From UBA9926 sp018645765 (lineage in GTDB: Bacteria > Pseudomonadota > Gammaproteobacteria > Pseudomonadales > Azotimanducaceae): 64,000 bases of DNA. The stretch's first letter is position 1, and each line of letters opens with the position of its first letter. Below the pieces are notes generated by a model, which saw only the letters and a list, made by a program, of their open reading frames with translations, was not told where the DNA came from and did not search any database. The translations under genes and the position numbers were made by a program. The stretch spans positions 186,001 through 250,000 of the forward strand of contig CASIBO010000011.1 in NCBI GenBank assembly GCA_949372755.1, written 5' to 3'. Below are positions 60,694-64,000 of the stretch, piece by piece.

Positions 60694-61074
60694 ATGGCCC
60701 GCCTGATCCTCAACTTGTCTTTCGCAGCCCTGCTGCTCACTACAGCGCCGTTAACCGCCTCTCAGCAGGATGACCCCAGCTATCGTTTGCGCCTGACTTC
60801 GAGCTTGGGCGAGCCGAGAGTTCAGGCTATTGCCGGCCAACTTCCCTTTAATGTGCAGGTCAAACCACAGCTCAAGGCGCACCATAGTCTCCACATTGAA
60901 ACTGAGGATGGCCAAATCAGCGTGACTGCGGCGCCCGGTGAAACCATCGTGCACGCAGTCCCGCGCGGACTTCACACCTTTTATTTAATTGTAAAATCGT
61001 CAAAAACGGGCCGAGAGATCAGTCGATCAGCGCCCCTCAACCTCGATGTTCGGCGCTATATTTCACGCCAATGA
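60694..61074 (+). CDS. Small secreted protein of unknown function between glnII and ntrB
   Basis: About 126 residues from the ATG at 60694. A signal peptide (MARLILNLSFAALLLTTAPL, cleaved near TAS) is followed by a short all-beta-looking domain with NVQVKPQLKAHHSLHIE and RGLHTFYLIVKSSKTGREIS, resembling a small Ig-like fold. Pseudomonads have a small secreted DUF4124-type protein at the same place, but I cannot match the sequences. TATACT at 60659-60664 may be its -10. The 200 bp before it also hold a repeated GGCTAGCTTT (60621 and 60635). Confidence 0.6.
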   Translation: MARLILNLSFAALLLTTAPLTASQQDDPSYRLRLTSSLGEPRVQAIAGQLPFNVQVKPQLKAHHSLHIETEDGQISVTAAPGETIVHAVPRGLHTFYLIVKSSKTGREISRSAPLNLDVRRYISRQ

Positions 61075-61079
61075 CATTG

Positions 61080-61100
61080 AGCGCACCAAAATGGTGCGCT
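61080..61100 (+). promoter_or_regulatory. Perfect NtrC-type palindrome upstream of ntrB
   Basis: The arms AGCGCACCA and TGGTGCGCT are perfect inverted repeats around AAA. The inner 17 bases, CGCACCAAAATGGTGCG, fit the NtrC consensus except for the outermost base of each arm. The centre is about -96 from the predicted sigma-54 start of ntrB. It starts six bases after the preceding stop codon; no T-run follows, so it is not a normal terminator. Confidence 0.75.
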
Positions 61101-61159
61101 AAACTCGGGGCACACCTTTTCCTGACAGCAAAAATCAAGGATTCAGCGCCTTCTCTAAT

Positions 61160-61175
61160 TGGTGCGGATCTTGCT
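61160..61175 (+). promoter_or_regulatory. Sigma-54-like promoter of ntrBC
   Basis: TGGTGCGGATCTTGCT has GG and GC separated by ten bases and the TTGCT of the consensus. The -24 box is TGGTGC instead of TGGCAC. The predicted start is about 61186, right at the first possible ntrB ATG. Confidence 0.6.
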
Positions 61176-61186
61176 TTTAAACTGGC

Positions 61187-62284
61187 ATGGATCAAACATG
61201 CCAACAATTATCACAAAAATACCGACAGCTTATGGACCAAACCGCCATCGATAACTTGACCACGGCCGTCCTGTTGCTCGATCGAAACTTGAATCTGGTT
61301 CGGATCAACCAGTCTGCTGAGAGTCTGTTCGAACTATCGGAAAAACGCGCGCTCGATAAGCCCCTGTCTTTTCAGGTGCCTGGCTGGCTCGCCTTTGAGC
61401 CACTGCTCCGAGAAGCACTTAAAAACCATCAACTATACACCCAAAGGCAAGCTCAGATAGAACTGCTTGGGGGCGCGCACATAACCGTTGACCTCACCGT
61501 CACGCCACTTCCCGAACCCAGTGAAGCTGGACTGCTTATCGAGGTCATTGCACTTGATCGATATCTTCGAATCGATCGGGACAACCTTAACCGGGAACAT
61601 CAAGAAGGTACCCAGCAGATGATCCGGGGGCTCGCGCACGAAATCAAAAACCCACTCGGCGGCATCCGGGGCTCAGCCCAACTGCTGCATGAAGAACTGG
61701 ACTCAAGCGAGCTTAAAGAATACACCGCGATTATTATTGAGGAGACCGATCGCCTGAAAACGCTCGTGGATCGATTACTGGGCCCGAACAAACCCTCCGA
61801 ATTTAAACCTGGCAACATCCACGAAATACTAGAACGAGCGCGAAAACTCATTGAATTTGAGACCGCGACGGCACTCACGATCAACCGAGATTATGACCCC
61901 TCCATTCCCGAAACCCTGATGGACCCCGACCTCATTTTCCAAGCGATCCTCAATATCATTCGTAATGCGATGCAATCGCTTGCGAAAACCTCGAACGCCA
62001 CAATTAAACTGGTTACTCGTACAGAGCGTCAGTTCACCATCGCATCGGTACGACATCGCAACGTTTTAAAGGTCGATATCATCGACAACGGACCCGGCAT
62101 ACCGGCTGCTCTTCGGGACAACCTGTTCATGCCAATGATTACCGGGCGCCCCGATGGCACAGGCCTCGGCCTGAGCGTTGCCCACGCTATTGTGCATCGT
62201 CACAAGGGCGTCCTTGAGTTCAGCTCAGACCGAGGCCGGACCCAATTCAGCTTAATCATTCCTTTGGAGGTTGCCCGATCATGA
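61187..62284 (+). CDS. ntrB: Nitrogen regulation sensor kinase NtrB
   Basis: Up to 365 residues. An N-terminal PAS domain (NLTTAVLLLDRNLNLVRINQ onward) is followed by HisKA with phospho-acceptor His151 in GLAHEIKNPLGGIRG. The ATPase domain has NIIRNAMQSL (N box), DIIDNGPGIP (G1) and GTGLGLSVAH (G2). It phosphorylates NtrC under nitrogen limitation and is switched to phosphatase by PII. Two starts are possible. The ATG at 61187 is at or one base after the predicted sigma-54 transcript start, so the ATG at 61232, giving about 350 residues, may be the real one. Neither has a good ribosome site. The stop overlaps ntrC (ATGA). Confidence 0.94.
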   Translation: MDQTCQQLSQKYRQLMDQTAIDNLTTAVLLLDRNLNLVRINQSAESLFELSEKRALDKPLSFQVPGWLAFEPLLREALKNHQLYTQRQAQIELLGGAHITVDLTVTPLPEPSEAGLLIEVIALDRYLRIDRDNLNREHQEGTQQMIRGLAHEIKNPLGGIRGSAQLLHEELDSSELKEYTAIIIEETDRLKTLVDRLLGPNKPSEFKPGNIHEILERARKLIEFETATALTINRDYDPSIPETLMDPDLIFQAILNIIRNAMQSLAKTSNATIKLVTRTERQFTIASVRHRNVLKVDIIDNGPGIPAALRDNLFMPMITGRPDGTGLGLSVAHAIVHRHKGVLEFSSDRGRTQFSLIIPLEVARS

Positions 62285-63714
62285 TTTCAATGAAAAGGGT
62301 CTGGGTTGCCGATGACGAAAAATCAATCCGTTGGGTCCTCGACAAAGCGCTCAGCAAAGAAGGTTTGGATGTCACGTGCTTCAACTCAGCAGAAGATCTG
62401 CTTGAAACGTTTAAGACCGAAAAACCAGATGCCATTGTTAGCGATATCCGCATGCACGGCATGGATGGTTTGGCATTACTTGCCGAAATCAAACAAACCT
62501 GTCCTGATTTACCTGTGATCATCATGACGGCCCATTCGGATTTAGATAGCGCCGTCTCCTCAATTCAGGGCGGCGCGTTCGAATACATCCCGAAGCCTTT
62601 TGAAGTAGACGAGGCCGTTTCGGTGGTTAAACGGGCTTTGGCCAATATTCAAGATCGACAGGGCGGCCTGGCCGAGCAGGAAGAGGATCCGTCCAACGAG
62701 ATGATCGGCAAAGCACCGGCCATGCAGGAGGTTTTCAGAGCCATCGGGCGTTTGTCTAGGTCCCATGTTACCGTTTTAATTAACGGCCAATCGGGCACAG
62801 GCAAAGAACTGGTGGCGCATGCCTTGCATCAACACAGCCCTAGACGAGAGTTCCCGTTTGTCGCCTTGAATATGGCCGCCATCCCTCAGGACCTCATTGA
62901 ATCAGAACTCTTCGGCCATGAAAAAGGCGCCTTTACCGGCGCCAATCAAGTCCGAATCGGTCGATTTGAGCAGGCCAATGGCGGCACCTTGTTCTTGGAT
63001 GAAATCGGAGATATGCCCGCCGAAACCCAAACCCGGTTATTGCGCGTCTTATCAGATAGCAAGTTTTACCGGGTGGGTGGGCATGAGCCCAGAACCGCCA
63101 ATGTCCGCATCATTGCGGCGACCCATCAGGACCTACAATCGCTGGTTGCGGAAAACCGCTTTAGGGAAGATTTATTTCATCGGCTCAATGTGATCCGCCT
63201 CCATCTGCCCAATTTAGAAGACCGTCGTGAAGACATTCCTTTGTTGCTCGCGCACTTTCTAAAGACCGCCGCTCAAGAGCTCGGTGAAGAAAGCAAAATT
63301 CTGCTTCCAGAAACCTTGCGTTATCTGTGCAGCCTGGCCTGGCCAGGAAACGTTCGACAGCTCGAGAATTTTTGCCGATGGATTACGGTTATGGCAACCG
63401 GCCGCGATGTTCATCTAAGCGATCTGCCGCACGAACTTCGGCATACCGAAGCAGAGACCGTGAAGAGTGGGGCCGATCAATGGGATCATCTTCTCCACCG
63501 ATGGGCTGAAACTCGACTGCTGACAAATGATTTAGGCGATGCCGGGCTGCTCGGCGATGCGCTGCCTGTGTTTGAACGCGTTCTGATTGAGGCGACCCTT
63601 GCCCATACATCCGGCCGAAAACGCGATGCTGCGATATTGCTGGGCTGGGGACGAAATACGCTCACTCGAAAAATGCAGGAACTCGATATGGATAGCGCAG
63701 CCTCAGAAGACTGA
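62281..63714 (+). CDS. ntrC: Nitrogen regulation response regulator NtrC
   Basis: A 477-residue sigma-54 activator. The receiver domain has the phospho-acceptor Asp55 in IVSDIRMHG. The AAA+ domain has Walker A GQSGTGKELV (169-178), the sigma-54 contact loop GAFTGA (216-221), and Walker B GGTLFLDEIGDMP. The Fis-type HTH is at the end (RDAAILLGWGRNTLTRKMQE). It should bind the palindromes upstream of glnII and ntrB. An alternative start is the ATG at 62290. Confidence 0.96.
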   Translation: MISMKRVWVADDEKSIRWVLDKALSKEGLDVTCFNSAEDLLETFKTEKPDAIVSDIRMHGMDGLALLAEIKQTCPDLPVIIMTAHSDLDSAVSSIQGGAFEYIPKPFEVDEAVSVVKRALANIQDRQGGLAEQEEDPSNEMIGKAPAMQEVFRAIGRLSRSHVTVLINGQSGTGKELVAHALHQHSPRREFPFVALNMAAIPQDLIESELFGHEKGAFTGANQVRIGRFEQANGGTLFLDEIGDMPAETQTRLLRVLSDSKFYRVGGHEPRTANVRIIAATHQDLQSLVAENRFREDLFHRLNVIRLHLPNLEDRREDIPLLLAHFLKTAAQELGEESKILLPETLRYLCSLAWPGNVRQLENFCRWITVMATGRDVHLSDLPHELRHTEAETVKSGADQWDHLLHRWAETRLLTNDLGDAGLLGDALPVFERVLIEATLAHTSGRKRDAAILLGWGRNTLTRKMQELDMDSAASED

Positions 63715-63744
63715 TACACTGCTAGGGTAACAAAGGCTAAAGTC

Positions 63745-64000
63745 ATGCTGAACGTCGTGCTCTATGAGCCTGAAATCCCACCGAACACCGGCAATATTAT
63801 GCGGCTGTGCGCCAATACCGGTGCGCGACTGCATCTCGTTGAACCCTTGGGCTTTACCTTAGAAGAAAAACTATTACGACGGGCCGCGCTCGATTACCGG
63901 GACTTTGCCAGCGTTACCGTTCACCCATCCTTTGAAGCGCTCAAGACAAGCGCCGGCCCAGCGCGTTTCATCGCCGTCAGTACTAAGGGCGCAACCCGGT
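63745..64000 (+). CDS. trmL: tRNA (cytidine(34)-2'-O)-methyltransferase, partial
   Basis: The first 85 residues are visible and the gene continues past the window. MLNVVLYEPEIPPNTGNIMR, then LCANTGARLHLVEPLGF and LRRAALDYRDF match TrmL/YibK of the SpoU knotted methyltransferases, which methylate the wobble base of tRNA-Leu. The ATG at 63745 is the family start. Confidence 0.9.
   Translation, partial: MLNVVLYEPEIPPNTGNIMRLCANTGARLHLVEPLGFTLEEKLLRRAALDYRDFASVTVHPSFEALKTSAGPARFIAVSTKGATR

Noticed and set aside
61080..61100. Palindrome after the small secreted gene as an intrinsic terminator
   Set aside because: No T-run follows, the loop is three A, and the sequence fits the NtrC consensus at enhancer distance.

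Overview
The window is a chromosomal segment of a free-living, Gram-negative gammaproteobacterium. The main evidence is gene order. The run gltBD / aroBK-pilQPONM / mrcA / rpmE / priA / SPOR protein / hslVU / DUF971 protein / ubiE-ubiB-hisI-hisE-tatABC / dtd / pip / typA / glutamine synthetase / ntrBC / trmL is a compressed version of the order found in Pseudomonas and relatives. Type IV pilus assembly, Tat export, ubiquinone synthesis and a TolC-family outer membrane protein fit an aerobic, motile, diderm cell. Base composition looks moderately GC-rich by eye but was not computed. I see no prophage, insertion sequence, CRISPR array, rRNA or tRNA.

Layout. 0-3.5 kb: a SIS-domain sugar-phosphate isomerase, then a one-carbon operon with overlapping genes (a yeast-MTD1-like methylene-THF dehydrogenase, a separate methenyl-THF cyclohydrolase FchA, and a lipoprotein). 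3.5-6 kb, minus strand: a flavin-barrel protein, a TPR-sulfotransferase and a PCu(A)C copper chaperone. 6-9.2 kb: a tightly overlapping malonyl-CoA synthetase / GAR transformylase / PRPP synthetase operon. 9.2-19 kb: type 2 isoleucyl-tRNA synthetase, amidase, TolC-family protein, HtrA-like protease, an unknown secreted protein, ComF and NudC. 19-21.6 kb: modABC. 21.6-29.2 kb: srkA, acyltransferase, GNAT, TSUP permease, SDR, hemJ, syd, aroA and mdh. 29.2-30.1 kb: a 0.9 kb stretch without a convincing gene but with several sequence oddities. 30.1-36.1 kb: gltBD. 36.1-45.3 kb: aroBK, pilQPONM and the divergent mrcA. 45.3-45.8 kb: a repeat-rich intergenic region. 45.8-59 kb: the housekeeping block from rpmE to typA. 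59-64 kb: a nitrogen-control locus and the start of trmL.

How the genes work together. The first operon can interconvert methylene-THF, methenyl-THF and 10-formyl-THF using two single-function enzymes instead of FolD. The nearby purN and prs could use the formyl-THF and supply PRPP for purine synthesis. GlnII-type glutamine synthetase and GltBD form the GS-GOGAT ammonia-assimilation cycle. The glutamine synthetase is preceded by a near-ideal sigma-54 promoter and two NtrC-type palindromes at enhancer distance. ntrBC has its own NtrC palindrome and sigma-54-like promoter, which implies an autoregulated nitrogen response.

The most notable points are the MTD1/FchA pair, the eukaryote/rhizobium-type glutamine synthetase occupying the usual glnA place under NtrC-type control, the type 2 IleRS, the divergent PurN/Prs pair, and the mdh-gltB intergenic region, which carries an echo of the GltB N-terminal coding sequence. 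All family assignments come from reading the translations against remembered family motifs; no searches were run.
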